From NCBI GenBank assembly GCA_025937115.1, contig JAICSB010000155.1, positions 1-7,287 of the forward strand: a stretch of 7,287 nt of DNA. Reading direction: 5' to 3'. Positions 1 through 6,677 of this stretch are shown here, piece after piece. The position numbers were made by a program, and so were the translations under genes. A model generated the notes under the pieces. It did no database searches. It was not told the DNA's origin and saw only the letters and a program-made list of their open reading frames with translations. The stretch comes from Pseudonocardiaceae bacterium. Lineage in GTDB: Bacteria; Actinomycetota; Actinomycetes; Mycobacteriales; Pseudonocardiaceae. Each line of letters starts with the position of its first letter. Position 1 is the stretch's first letter.

Positions 1-1
1 G

Positions 2-1636
2 GTGGGCTCGCTGGATCTGCAGCGCGCGCTGACCGAGGGCGTCTCGGCGTACCAGCCCGGTCTGCTGGCCGCGGCCCACCGCGGGGTGCTCTACGTCGAT
101 GAGGTCAACCTGCTACCCGACCATCTCGTCGACGTACTCCTCGACGCCGCCGCGATGGGTCGCGCGCACGTGGAACGCGACGGTGTGTCGGTCTCGCATG
201 CCGCGTCGTTCCTGCTGGTCGGCACGATGAATCCAGAAGAGGGTGAACTACGCCCGCAGCTGCTGGATCGCTTCGGACTCACCGTCGAGGTGGCGGCGTC
301 CCGTGACGTCGACACGCGGGCCGAAGTGATCCGCCGGCGGCTGCGTTACGAGGCGGACCCGGCTGTTTTCGCAGCGGTGTGGCATCCCGAGGATGCTGCA
401 CTCGCCAATCGGATCACGGTGGCCCGGGCGGCGTTGCCTGGTGTGGTGCTGCCCGATGGCGAACTGCGTCGGATCGCCGCGGTGTGCGCCGCGTTCGAGG
501 TGGACGGGATGCGTGCCGATCTGGTGCTGGCCCGCACTGCCATGGCTCACGCCGCCTGGCGCGGCGCCGCCGCGGTGGGCGAGGAGGACATCCGGGTCTC
601 GGCGATACTGGCGTTACCGCACCGCCGCCGCCGTGACCCCTTCGACCAGCCCGGCCTAGACAGCGAGCAGCTAGAGAACGCTCTGAACCAATCCCCACCC
701 GACCCCCCCGACCCGCCCAACAACGGCGGGGCCCCTCCCGACATGGAGACATATCGGGGTAATTCGGCACCCAATAGCCCCGATATGTCCCCATGTCGGG
801 GGGATAGCTCCGGAGTGACGGCGGCGCCGGGCGCGCCGTTTCGGGCGCGGTTGTTGGCGGTGCCCGGGGTGGGGGCTGGGGTTCCTGGGCGGCGGTCAGC
901 TGCTCGGACGAGTGTCGGGCGGATGATCCGTGCGTCCGTCTCCGCCGGCAGTGGGTTGCACCTGCTGGGCACGCTGGCCGCTGCCGCGCCGCACCAGCGC
1001 GACCGCGGGCGCAGCGGCCCTGGCCTGCTGGTGTACCGGGCCGATATTCGGCGGGCGGTGCGGGTGGGACAGGAGTCCAACCTGGTGCTGTTCGCCGTCG
1101 ACGCGTCCGGCTCGATGGCGGCCCGCACCCGGATGTCCGCGGTGACCGGCGCGGTGCTGTCCCTGCTGCGCGACGCCTATCAGCGCCGCGACAAGGTAGG
1201 GCTGATCAGCTTCCGGGGCACCGAGGCGGAGCTGCTGCTACCACCGACGTCGGCGGTGGATGCCGCTGCTGCCCGGTTGACCGCGTTGCGCACGGGGGGG
1301 CGTACGCCGTTGGCCGCCGGGCTGGTGCGCTCGGCTCGGGTGCTGGCGGCCGAGCGGCTGCGCGATCCCGACCGGCGGGCGTTGCTCGTGGTGCTCACAG
1401 ACGGCCGGGCGACCCACGGCGGGATGGACGCCGCTCTGGCCGCGGCCGCTCTACTGCGCCGCGACGGCGTCGCGTCGATTGTGGTGGACTGCGAGTCCGG
1501 GCCGGTCCGGTTGGGACTGCCCGACCGGCTCGCGGTCGCGCTAGGAGGTGGGTGCGTGCGGCTGGCGGAGCTGTCAGCCGACGCGGTGGCCGGAGTCGTC
1601 CGCGCTGCCAGATCTGCCGCTAGATCCGTTGCCTGA
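2..1636 (+). CDS. chlD: ChlD-type metal chelatase subunit (AAA+ plus VWA), 5' partial
   Basis: ATPase/integrin-I subunit of a CobN- or ChlH-type chelatase; in this operon it most likely drives ATP-dependent cobalt insertion in the cytoplasm. The frame is open from the window edge; the first visible GTG is an internal Val codon. Walker A and, judging from remembered mycobacterial homologues, roughly 80 residues lie upstream. Visible residues (numbered from base 2): Walker B VLYVDE 29-34, sensor-1 loop GTMNPEEGE 74-82, arginine finger in LLDRFGL (R90), sensor-2 region DGMRADL near 168-174. A Pro/Asp/Asn-rich linker at about 215-290 follows, then a VWA domain with an intact MIDAS: D367-x-S369-x-S371, T435 in GGRTPL and D467 in LTDGRA. 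The linker DNA contains a C7 run and a long inverted repeat (listed separately). The TGA stop lies 12 bp before cobO. The family is clear; cobalt rather than magnesium is inferred from context. Confidence 0.93.
   Translation: MGSLDLQRALTEGVSAYQPGLLAAAHRGVLYVDEVNLLPDHLVDVLLDAAAMGRAHVERDGVSVSHAASFLLVGTMNPEEGELRPQLLDRFGLTVEVAASRDVDTRAEVIRRRLRYEADPAVFAAVWHPEDAALANRITVARAALPGVVLPDGELRRIAAVCAAFEVDGMRADLVLARTAMAHAAWRGAAAVGEEDIRVSAILALPHRRRRDPFDQPGLDSEQLENALNQSPPDPPDPPNNGGAPPDMETYRGNSAPNSPDMSPCRGDSSGVTAAPGAPFRARLLAVPGVGAGVPGRRSAARTSVGRMIRASVSAGSGLHLLGTLAAAAPHQRDRGRSGPGLLVYRADIRRAVRVGQESNLVLFAVDASGSMAARTRMSAVTGAVLSLLRDAYQRRDKVGLISFRGTEAELLLPPTSAVDAAAARLTALRTGGRTPLAAGLVRSARVLAAERLRDPDRRALLVVLTDGRATHGGMDAALAAAALLRRDGVASIVVDCESGPVRLGLPDRLAVALGGGCVRLAELSADAVAGVVRAARSAARSVA
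703..762 (+). promoter_or_regulatory. Candidate -1 ribosomal frameshift site in the chlD linker
   Basis: Bases 703-709 are seven C residues, read in the gene frame as gaC CCC CCC, which is the canonical X-XXY-YYZ phase for a -1 slip. A 6-bp GC stem (712-717 with 725-730, 7-nt loop) begins two bases later, and the larger inverted repeat 737-800 follows. After a -1 slip, 17 more codons are read before TAA at 760-762, which sits in the loop of that repeat. The product would be the AAA+ domain alone, about 253 visible residues plus the missing N-terminus, close to ChlI size. Production of both chelatase subunits from one chlD gene by programmed frameshifting has been proposed in the literature. 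The 2-nt spacer to the first stem is shorter than usual, so function here is a hypothesis. Confidence 0.35.
737..800. repeat. 23-bp imperfect inverted repeat inside chlD
   Basis: Arms 737-759 (CCCGACATGG...ATATCGGGG) and 778-800 (CCCCGATATG...CATGTCGGG) are reverse complements with a single mismatch at 747, separated by an 18-nt loop (760-777). It falls in the disordered linker between the AAA+ and VWA domains, where it encodes two similar short peptides, PDMETYRG and PDMSPCRG. The ATAT-containing arms are less GC-rich than the flanking coding DNA. It may be a palindromic repeat element tolerated in a linker, an RNA hairpin acting on translation, or both. Confidence 0.85.
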
Positions 1637-1638
1637 AC

Positions 1639-1644
1639 GGAGGT
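1639..1644 (+). promoter_or_regulatory. Ribosome binding site of cobO
   Basis: GGAGGT lies four bases upstream of the ATG at 1649 and just after the chlD stop at 1634-1636. It is the strongest Shine-Dalgarno match among the junctions of this operon and fixes the cobO start. Confidence 0.8.
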
Positions 1645-1648
1645 TCAC

Positions 1649-2263
1649 ATGCCCCAAGGCGTACCGGTCGCCGTCCCCGATGACGGGCTGTCAACCCGGC
1701 AGCGGCGTCATCGGCCGCTGCTGATCGTCCACACCGGAGCGATGAAGGGCAAGTCCACAGCCGCCTTCGGCTTGGCGTTGCGGGGTTGGAGCGCCGGCTG
1801 GTCCATCGGGGTGTTCCAGTTCGTCAAGTCCGCGAAGTGGAAAGTGGGGGAGCAGGCCGCGTTCCAGGCGCTGCATGACGTGCACCAGCGAACCGGGCAA
1901 GGCGGGCCGGTCGAGTGGCACAAGATGGGCGAGGGCTGGTCCTGGGCGCGCAAGCAGGGCAGTGTCGAGGACCACGCCGCCGCTGCGGCGCAGGGGTGGA
2001 CGGAGATCACCCGCCGGCTGGCCGAGCAGGTACACGACCTGTATGTGCTCGACGAGTTCAGCTACCCGCTGCACTGGGGCTGGGTGGACACCGACGAGGT
2101 GGTCGCCACCCTGGCCGACCGACCCGGCCGGCAGCACGTCGTGATCACCGGCCGCAACGCCCCCCCTGCGCTACTCGACGCCGCCGACCTGGTGGTGGAG
2201 ATGACGAAGGTGAAGCACCCGATGGACGCCGGCCAGAAGGGCCAGCGCGGAATTGAGTGGTAA
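1649..2263 (+). CDS. cobO: Cob(I)yrinic acid a,c-diamide adenosyltransferase
   Basis: CobO/CobA/BtuR-type adenosyltransferase: transfers the 5'-deoxyadenosyl group of ATP to the cobalt(I) of corrinoids in the cytoplasm. At 204 residues it has the usual family length. After a short N-terminal tail, the P-loop region HTGAMKGKSTAAFG spans 28-41, followed by FQFVKSAKWKVGE, the VEWHKMGEGWSW segment, YVLDEFSYPLHWGWV (Walker B-like Asp-Glu), HVVITGRNAP, and the family C-terminus TKVKHPMDAGQKGQRGIEW. In the P-loop, Met32 stands where relatives have Gly (GNGKGK or GEGKGK), an unusual change. The ATG is set by GGAGGT at 1639-1644. The gene follows chlD by 12 bp, and its 3' end abuts or slightly overlaps cobB, as in the mycobacterial cobO-cobB pair. 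The assignment is very secure. Confidence 0.97.
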   Translation: MPQGVPVAVPDDGLSTRQRRHRPLLIVHTGAMKGKSTAAFGLALRGWSAGWSIGVFQFVKSAKWKVGEQAAFQALHDVHQRTGQGGPVEWHKMGEGWSWARKQGSVEDHAAAAAQGWTEITRRLAEQVHDLYVLDEFSYPLHWGWVDTDEVVATLADRPGRQHVVITGRNAPPALLDAADLVVEMTKVKHPMDAGQKGQRGIEW

Positions 2264-2283
2264 ACCGCTCGTGAGTGGGAAAC
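2254..2283 (+). repeat. Near-direct repeat TGAGTGGnAAAC at the cobO/cobB junction
   Basis: TGAGTGGTAAAC (2254-2265, containing the cobO TAA) recurs as TGAGTGGGAAAC (2272-2283, the left arm of the palindrome), 11 of 12 bases identical, offset by 18 bp or six codons. In the cobB frame both copies encode SGK. Confidence 0.7.
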
Positions 2284-2311
2284 AGTGTTATAACACTGTT
2301 TCCCACTCACG
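2270..2311. repeat. 42-bp perfect palindrome at the start of cobB
   Basis: The 21-bp half site at 2270-2290 (CGTGAGTGGG...CAGTGTTA) is followed directly by its exact reverse complement at 2291-2311, with no spacer. The centre reads GTGTTATAACAC and is AT-richer than the surroundings. It starts seven bases after the cobO stop and encodes the first residues of CobB. Such symmetry could be a dimeric-repressor operator, a cruciform or hairpin, or a palindromic repeat element. No flanking target duplication is evident. Confidence 0.92.
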
Positions 2312-3629
2312 GCTGGTTGTCGCGGCGCCCGCATCGGGCGCTGGCAAGACCACGGTGGCCACCGGGTTGATGGCCGCGCTGCGGCGCCGGGGCACCACGG
2401 TGGCCGGGTTCAAGGTCGGCCCGGACTACATCGACCCCGGCTACCACGCGCTGGCCACTGGGCGACCTGGCCGCAACCTCGATCCGGTGCTGGTCGGTGA
2501 GCAGCGCATCGCGCCGCTGGCCGCCTACGGCGCTGCCGGAGCGCAGGTCGCGATCGTCGAGGGCGTGATGGGCCTGTTCGACGGCCGCACCGGGACGGCG
2601 GGCTACGGCTCGACGGCGCACGTCGCGGCCCTGCTGGGCGCCCCGGTGCTGCTGGTCGTCGACGTGCGCGGCCAGGGCCGAAGCGTCGCCGCGCTGCTGC
2701 ACGGGTTCCGGTCCTTCGACGACAGCGTCCGGATCGCCGGGGTGCTACTCAACCGGGTCGGCTCGGCGCGCCATGAGCAGGTCTGCCGGCAGGCCTGCGT
2801 CGAGGTGGGCCTGCCAGTGCTCGGTGCGCTACGCCGGGATGACGCGCTGGCGGTGCCGTCGCGGCACTTGGGTCTGGTCACCGCCGCCGAGTACGCCACC
2901 GCGGCGGGCGTGGTGACCCGTTGGGCCGATGCGGTGGCCGCCCAAGTCGACCTGGACGCGGTGGTCTCGCTCGCCGCGCCAGCGCAGGCGGTCACGCGTT
3001 GGGAACCGGACGCTGAGGTCACCGCGGTGACCGGAAAGCCGGTAGTCGCCGTGGCCGCCGGGCCGGCGTTCACCTTCGGCTACCCCGAGCACGCCGAACT
3101 ACTCACCGCGGCCGGCGTCGAGGTCGCGCCATTCGACCCGCTTCGCGACGAGGCGCTGCCGCCGGGAACCGAGGGCTTGGTGCTGCCCGGGGGATTCCCG
3201 GAGTGTCACACCGAGGCGCTGTCGGCCAACGTCGTACTGCGGGCGCAGATCGCCGCCCTCGCCCATCGCAGCGCCCCGGTGCACGCCGAATGCGGTGGAC
3301 TGATGTACCTGTGCCGCTCGGTGGACGGCGCACCGATGTGCGGGGTGCTCGACGCCGAGGCGACGATGACCAGGCATCTGGTGTTGGGCTACCGCGACGC
3401 GGTGGCGTTGCGCGACTCGGTGCTGCACCAAGCCGGCGCGCGGGTCAACGGCCACGAGTTCCACCGCACCACCGTCACGCCCCGCGCGGGCGTCCCGGCG
3501 TGGGCATGGACCGGCGCGCAGCCGGAGGGGTTCGTCCAGGGCCGGGTACACGCATCGTTCCTGCATACCCACCCCGTCGCGCATCCAGCGGCGGTGGCAC
3601 GCTTTGTGGCAAGCTGCCTGAAGAGTTAG
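2271..3629 (+). CDS. cobB: Cobyrinate / hydrogenobyrinate a,c-diamide synthase
   Basis: CobB/CbiA-type amidotransferase: ATP- and glutamine-dependent amidation of the a and c carboxylates of the corrin ring. From the GTG at 2271 it has 452 residues. The N-terminal synthetase domain has P-loop APASGAGKTT (19-28), FKVGPDYIDPGYH and EGVMGLFDG. The C-terminal class-I glutaminase-like domain has PGGFPE, catalytic Cys341 in HAECGGLMYL, and His432/His434 in HASFLHTHP. Start: TTG 2253 (six residues longer, overlapping cobO) is the only earlier option. No ATG, GTG or TTG in this frame lies between the palindrome and the P-loop, so the palindrome must be at least partly translated. Neither start has a good Shine-Dalgarno, suggesting coupling to cobO. 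Whether the substrate is cobalt-free (CobB) or cobalt-containing (CbiA) cannot be told from sequence. Confidence 0.95.
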   Translation: MSGKQCYNTVSHSRLVVAAPASGAGKTTVATGLMAALRRRGTTVAGFKVGPDYIDPGYHALATGRPGRNLDPVLVGEQRIAPLAAYGAAGAQVAIVEGVMGLFDGRTGTAGYGSTAHVAALLGAPVLLVVDVRGQGRSVAALLHGFRSFDDSVRIAGVLLNRVGSARHEQVCRQACVEVGLPVLGALRRDDALAVPSRHLGLVTAAEYATAAGVVTRWADAVAAQVDLDAVVSLAAPAQAVTRWEPDAEVTAVTGKPVVAVAAGPAFTFGYPEHAELLTAAGVEVAPFDPLRDEALPPGTEGLVLPGGFPECHTEALSANVVLRAQIAALAHRSAPVHAECGGLMYLCRSVDGAPMCGVLDAEATMTRHLVLGYRDAVALRDSVLHQAGARVNGHEFHRTTVTPRAGVPAWAWTGAQPEGFVQGRVHASFLHTHPVAHPAAVARFVASCLKS

Positions 3630-3654
3630 GTCGACACTAGGGTTAGGTCGACAC
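3625..3654 (+). repeat. 13-bp tandem direct repeat between cobB and cobI
   Basis: GTTAGGTCGACAC occurs at 3625-3637 and again at 3642-3654, separated by TAGG, giving a 17-bp period. The first copy carries the cobB TAG stop; the second ends one base before the cobI GTG and supplies its only weak Shine-Dalgarno-like bases (GTTAGG). It looks like a short tandem duplication in the intergenic gap. Confidence 0.8.
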
Positions 3655-3655
3655 C

Positions 3656-4381
3656 GTGGAGCTGATCGGGATCGGGGTGGGTCCAGGGGACCCAGATCTG
3701 CTGACTGTTGCCGCGGTGCGCGAGCTGTCGCACGCCGGACGGATCTTCGTGCCGGTGATGGCCACGGACGTCGCGGGCCGCGCGGAGGCCGTCGTGCGGG
3801 CACATCTGACCCACAACCGGCTGGAGCGGCTGGTGTTCGCCCTCAATGACGACGTCGCCGGGTCGCAGCGCCGGCGCCACGGCTGTTGGGACGCCGCGGC
3901 CGCGCGGGTGGTGGCATACCTGCGCAAGCACGGCGGCAGCGCCGCCTTCGCCACCCTCGGTGACCCGTCGGTGTACTCCACCTTCGGGTACCTCGCCAAG
4001 ACGGTCCGCGAGCTGCTGCCCGACATCCGGATCCGCACCGTGCCGGGCATCACCGCGATGCAGGCCGCCGCCAGCGCTGCCGGGTTGACCCTGGTCGAAG
4101 GATCCGAACCGCTCACCCTGCTCCCGATGACCCGCGATCTCGCCGCCTTGGATGCGGCGCTGGCCGGGGGTGGGGCGGTCGTCGCCTACAAGGGCGGCCG
4201 CCGGTTGGTGCAGCTCCGTGAGCGGATCGCCGCGGCGGGTGCGCTGGACCGCGCCTGGTGCGCCGAGCACCTCGGCACGCCTGACCAGCGGATCGCGAGA
4301 CTGGCGGACACCGATTCCGCGGCCTACCTGTCGACGGTGGTCGTCCTGCCGCCGCGCGGCGGCAGAGGAGCGCAGCTATGA
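3656..4381 (+). CDS. cobI: Precorrin-2 / cobalt-factor II C20-methyltransferase
   Basis: SAM-dependent methyltransferase of the tetrapyrrole (corrin/porphyrin) methylase family, adding the C20 methyl group early in corrin formation. At 241 residues it is a stand-alone enzyme of normal size, unlike the CobI-CobJ fusion I recall in M. tuberculosis. Motifs: N-terminal GIGVGPGDPDLLT (5-17), GDPSVYSTFGYL (from 102), VPGITAMQAAASAAG (from 129), EPLTLLP, and the C-terminal YLSTVVVLPPR. The start is GTG 3656, which places the family motif five residues in. It follows cobB by 26 bp and overlaps cbiD by four bases (ATGA). CobI and CbiL differ mainly in whether the substrate carries cobalt, which sequence alone does not settle; the neighbouring cbiD leaves a cobalt-containing substrate possible. 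Confidence 0.94.
   Translation: MELIGIGVGPGDPDLLTVAAVRELSHAGRIFVPVMATDVAGRAEAVVRAHLTHNRLERLVFALNDDVAGSQRRRHGCWDAAAARVVAYLRKHGGSAAFATLGDPSVYSTFGYLAKTVRELLPDIRIRTVPGITAMQAAASAAGLTLVEGSEPLTLLPMTRDLAALDAALAGGGAVVAYKGGRRLVQLRERIAAAGALDRAWCAEHLGTPDQRIARLADTDSAAYLSTVVVLPPRGGRGAQL
4365..4370 (+). promoter_or_regulatory. Ribosome binding site of cbiD
   Basis: GAGGAG lies seven bases before the ATG at 4378, inside the last codons of cobI. It supports this start for cbiD, giving the usual N-terminus ahead of the RTGFSTG motif. Confidence 0.7.
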
Positions 4382-5523
4382 CCGACGGGCCGCCGCTGCG
4401 TGAGCCGGACCTGCCCCGGACCGCGAAGATGCGCCCGCACGCACTGCGTACCGGGTTCAGCACCGGTGCCTGCGCAGCGGCGGCGGCCAAGGCCGCGGCG
4501 GCAGCGCTGAGCGGCACCCGGATGTCCACTGTGAACATCGGGTTCCCGTCGGGGGATCGGCACACCTTCACCGTGCACTCCGTGCGTTGCCAGGGGGCCA
4601 CCGCCACCGCTGTCGTGATCAAGGATGCCGGCGACGATCCTGACGTCACGCACGGTGCGCACCTGACGGTGACCGTCTGCTGGCGCAGCGACGGTGAGGT
4701 GGTGCTCTACGGCGGCGAGGGCGTGGGTGTCGTGACCCAACGTGGACTAGGCCTGCCGGTCGGGCAGCCCGCGATCAACCCGGTACCCCGCCAGATGATC
4801 ACCGAGGCGGTGTGGGAAGGGTCCGGTGGGCGGGGCGCGGATGTGACGATCAGCGTGCCCGGCGGGGAGCAGATGGCCCGCAAGACCACCAACCGGCGGT
4901 TGGGCATCGAGGGTGGGATCTCCATCCTGGGCACCACCGGCATCGTCCGGCCGTTCTCCACCGCCTCCTGGCGTGCGTCGGTGGAGCAGGCGGTGTCGGT
5001 GATGGCCGCCCAAGGTGTGCCGACGCTGGTGCTCGCCACCGGCGGGCGTACCGAGCGGGGCGCGATGCGGCTGCTGCCGCACTTGCCGGAGGTGGCGTTC
5101 GTGGAGGTCGGCGACTTCACTGGGGCGGCGCTGCGCCGGGCGGTGGAGCACGGGCTGACCGAGGTGGTGTTCGTCGGCATGATCGGCAAGTTGACCAAGC
5201 TGGCGTCCGGCGTCCTGATGACCCACTACACCAAGTCCAAAGTGGACACCAATCTGCTGGCGGAGATCACCGCGGCGCACGGCGGCGGCCCGGCGGATAT
5301 CGCGGAGATCCGCGAGGCGCCGACCGCCCGACGGGCCTATGAGATCTGGGAGGCCAGCGGATTGCTGCGCGCGTGCGGGGACGATGTCTGCGCCCGGGTG
5401 GCGGATACGCTGCACCGGTTCAGCGCCGAGATCGGGCGCCCGCTGAACGCCAAGGCAGCCATGGTCGACTTCACCGGGAAGCGCGTGGTGGCCGCCACCG
5501 AGCCGGACTGGGTTTCAGAGTGA
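4378..5523 (+). CDS. cbiD: Cobalt-precorrin-5B C1-methyltransferase
   Basis: CbiD methylates C1 of the contracted corrin ring using SAM; it belongs to its own family, not to the CobI-type methylases. At 381 residues it has normal length. Diagnostic motifs: RTGFSTGACAAAA (24-36), GEGVGVVTQRGLGLPVG (113-129), AINPVPRQMI, RRLGIEGGISILGTTGIVRP (centred near 180), LATGGRTE, and GKLTKLASGVLMTHYTKS. The ATG overlaps the cobI stop (ATGA) and is preceded by GAGGAG. Its own stop overlaps the cobL GTG (GTGA). CbiD is characteristic of the cobalt-early (anaerobic) route, where it takes the place of CobF of the aerobic route, so it is the main pathway marker here. The identification is very secure. Confidence 0.97.
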   Translation: MTDGPPLREPDLPRTAKMRPHALRTGFSTGACAAAAAKAAAAALSGTRMSTVNIGFPSGDRHTFTVHSVRCQGATATAVVIKDAGDDPDVTHGAHLTVTVCWRSDGEVVLYGGEGVGVVTQRGLGLPVGQPAINPVPRQMITEAVWEGSGGRGADVTISVPGGEQMARKTTNRRLGIEGGISILGTTGIVRPFSTASWRASVEQAVSVMAAQGVPTLVLATGGRTERGAMRLLPHLPEVAFVEVGDFTGAALRRAVEHGLTEVVFVGMIGKLTKLASGVLMTHYTKSKVDTNLLAEITAAHGGGPADIAEIREAPTARRAYEIWEASGLLRACGDDVCARVADTLHRFSAEIGRPLNAKAAMVDFTGKRVVAATEPDWVSE

Positions 5524-6677
5524 CCGTCACTGTGGTCGGCCTGGACGGCGCGGCACTGCCACCCGGCGCGGCCGAAGCGCTGGCAAATGCTCAGGTCGTG
5601 CTCGGCGCGCCGTATCAGCTCGCCACTGTGCCGGTGCCCACCAGCGCTCGGGTGCTCGGGCCAGCTGAGTTGGACGGCCTTTGCGACACCCCAACCGTGG
5701 TGCTGGCCAGCGGGGATCCCGGGTTCTTCGGCATCGTGCGGGCGCTGCGCAACCGCGGTCTGCGGCCCGTGGTGCTGCCGGCGCGGTCCAGCGTGACGCG
5801 GGCGTTCGCGCTGCTGGGCCGCTCCTGGGACGACGTCGCGGTAGTCTCGGCGCACGGCGACAGGTCGCTGCGACGGGTGCTCAACGTATGCCGGGCACAC
5901 CCAGCGGTCGCAGTATTGACCGGACCAGGAGCAAGCGCCCCGCAGATCGTCGCTGGGCTGTCCGGCTGGCACCGCAGTGTGCTGGTCGCCGAGGACCTCG
6001 GCGGTCCCGGCGAGCGGGTCCGACGCTTCGACGGCGAGCAGGTGCGCGATCCGCATATCGTGATATGCCTGGCCGACGAACACGCGGTTCGTGACCGGGG
6101 GTGGATCACCGGCGGTGACCCGGTGCCGCCCACGACCGGCTGGGCGCTGGACGAGACGGAGTTCTCACACCGCGATGGGATGATCACCAAGTGGGAGGTT
6201 CGGGCGCTGGCCCTGGCTCGGCTGGCCCCCGGGCCGGGTCGGCTGGTGTGGGATCTGGGGGCCGGGTCGGGCTCGGTCGGGGTGGAATGCGGCAGGCTCG
6301 GGGCGGCCGTGGTCGCCGTCGAGCGCGATCCCGCGCAGTGCGCCCGATTGATGGCCAACGCCAGCGCCCACCAGGTCGACGTCCGGCTGATCGAGGGACA
6401 AGCGCCGGCGGTGTTGGCGGGCCTACCCGAGCCCGACGCGGTGTTCGTCGGTGGGGGAGGGCCCGATGTGGTGCGCGCCGCGGCGAAGGCCTCGCCCCGC
6501 GTCGTGGTCGCGCTGGCCGCACTCGACCGCCTGGCGCCCTGCCGCGCGGCCCTGCGGGAAGCGGGCCACGAGGTGGATGGAGTCCAGCTCGCGGCGTCCC
6601 GGTTCGCGGAGCTGCCCGACGGGTCGGTGCGATTGGCTGCGACCAACCCGGTGCTACTGCTGTGGGGGCGACGATGA
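5520..6677 (+). CDS. cobL: Fused precorrin-6Y/cobalt-precorrin-7 C5- and C15-methyltransferase (CbiE-CbiT)
   Basis: CobL methylates C5 and C15 and decarboxylates the C12 acetate side chain. The protein has 385 residues, close to the usual size of about 390-400. Residues 1-190 form the CbiE domain (VTVVGLDG at the N-terminus, SGDPGFFGIVRAL at 64-76, HGDRS, LTGPGASAPQIVAGL). Residues from about 215 form the CbiT domain: FSHRDGMITKWEVRAL, SAM-binding WDLGAGSGSVGVE (244-256), acidic VAVERDP, and VFVGGGGPDV. GTG 5520 is chosen because it places the family N-terminal strand at residues 2-6 and overlaps the cbiD stop by four bases; the frame stays open upstream to 5373, but only as a shadow of cbiD. 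The N-terminal loop reads GLDG rather than the common GIGPG. It overlaps the next gene by ATGA. Confidence 0.95.
   Translation: MTVTVVGLDGAALPPGAAEALANAQVVLGAPYQLATVPVPTSARVLGPAELDGLCDTPTVVLASGDPGFFGIVRALRNRGLRPVVLPARSSVTRAFALLGRSWDDVAVVSAHGDRSLRRVLNVCRAHPAVAVLTGPGASAPQIVAGLSGWHRSVLVAEDLGGPGERVRRFDGEQVRDPHIVICLADEHAVRDRGWITGGDPVPPTTGWALDETEFSHRDGMITKWEVRALALARLAPGPGRLVWDLGAGSGSVGVECGRLGAAVVAVERDPAQCARLMANASAHQVDVRLIEGQAPAVLAGLPEPDAVFVGGGGPDVVRAAAKASPRVVVALAALDRLAPCRAALREAGHEVDGVQLAASRFAELPDGSVRLAATNPVLLLWGRR

Noticed and set aside
1294..1300. G7 run in chlD, also in X-XXY-YYZ phase
   Set aside because: It lies inside the VWA domain beside the MIDAS threonine, no strong stem was noticed just downstream, and a shift there would give a broken VWA rather than a clean domain-sized product. 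It shows that 7-base runs can occur by chance here, which tempers the C7 claim.
4347..4364. 18-bp perfect palindrome TGCCGCCGCGCGGCGGCA before cbiD
   Set aside because: It consists almost only of G/C triplets in coding DNA of a GC-rich genome, where such symmetry arises easily. It may weakly affect the adjacent cbiD ribosome binding site, but there is no further support.
5373..5519. Upstream extension of the cobL frame
   Set aside because: It overlaps the conserved 3' end of cbiD and has no CbiE homology. GTG 5520 gives the expected N-terminal strand.
6191..6673. Upstream extension of the CobE-ferredoxin frame
   Set aside because: The extension is Arg/Gly-rich shadow translation of cobL. 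The ATG at 6674 has the ATGA overlap and begins exactly at the family N-terminus.
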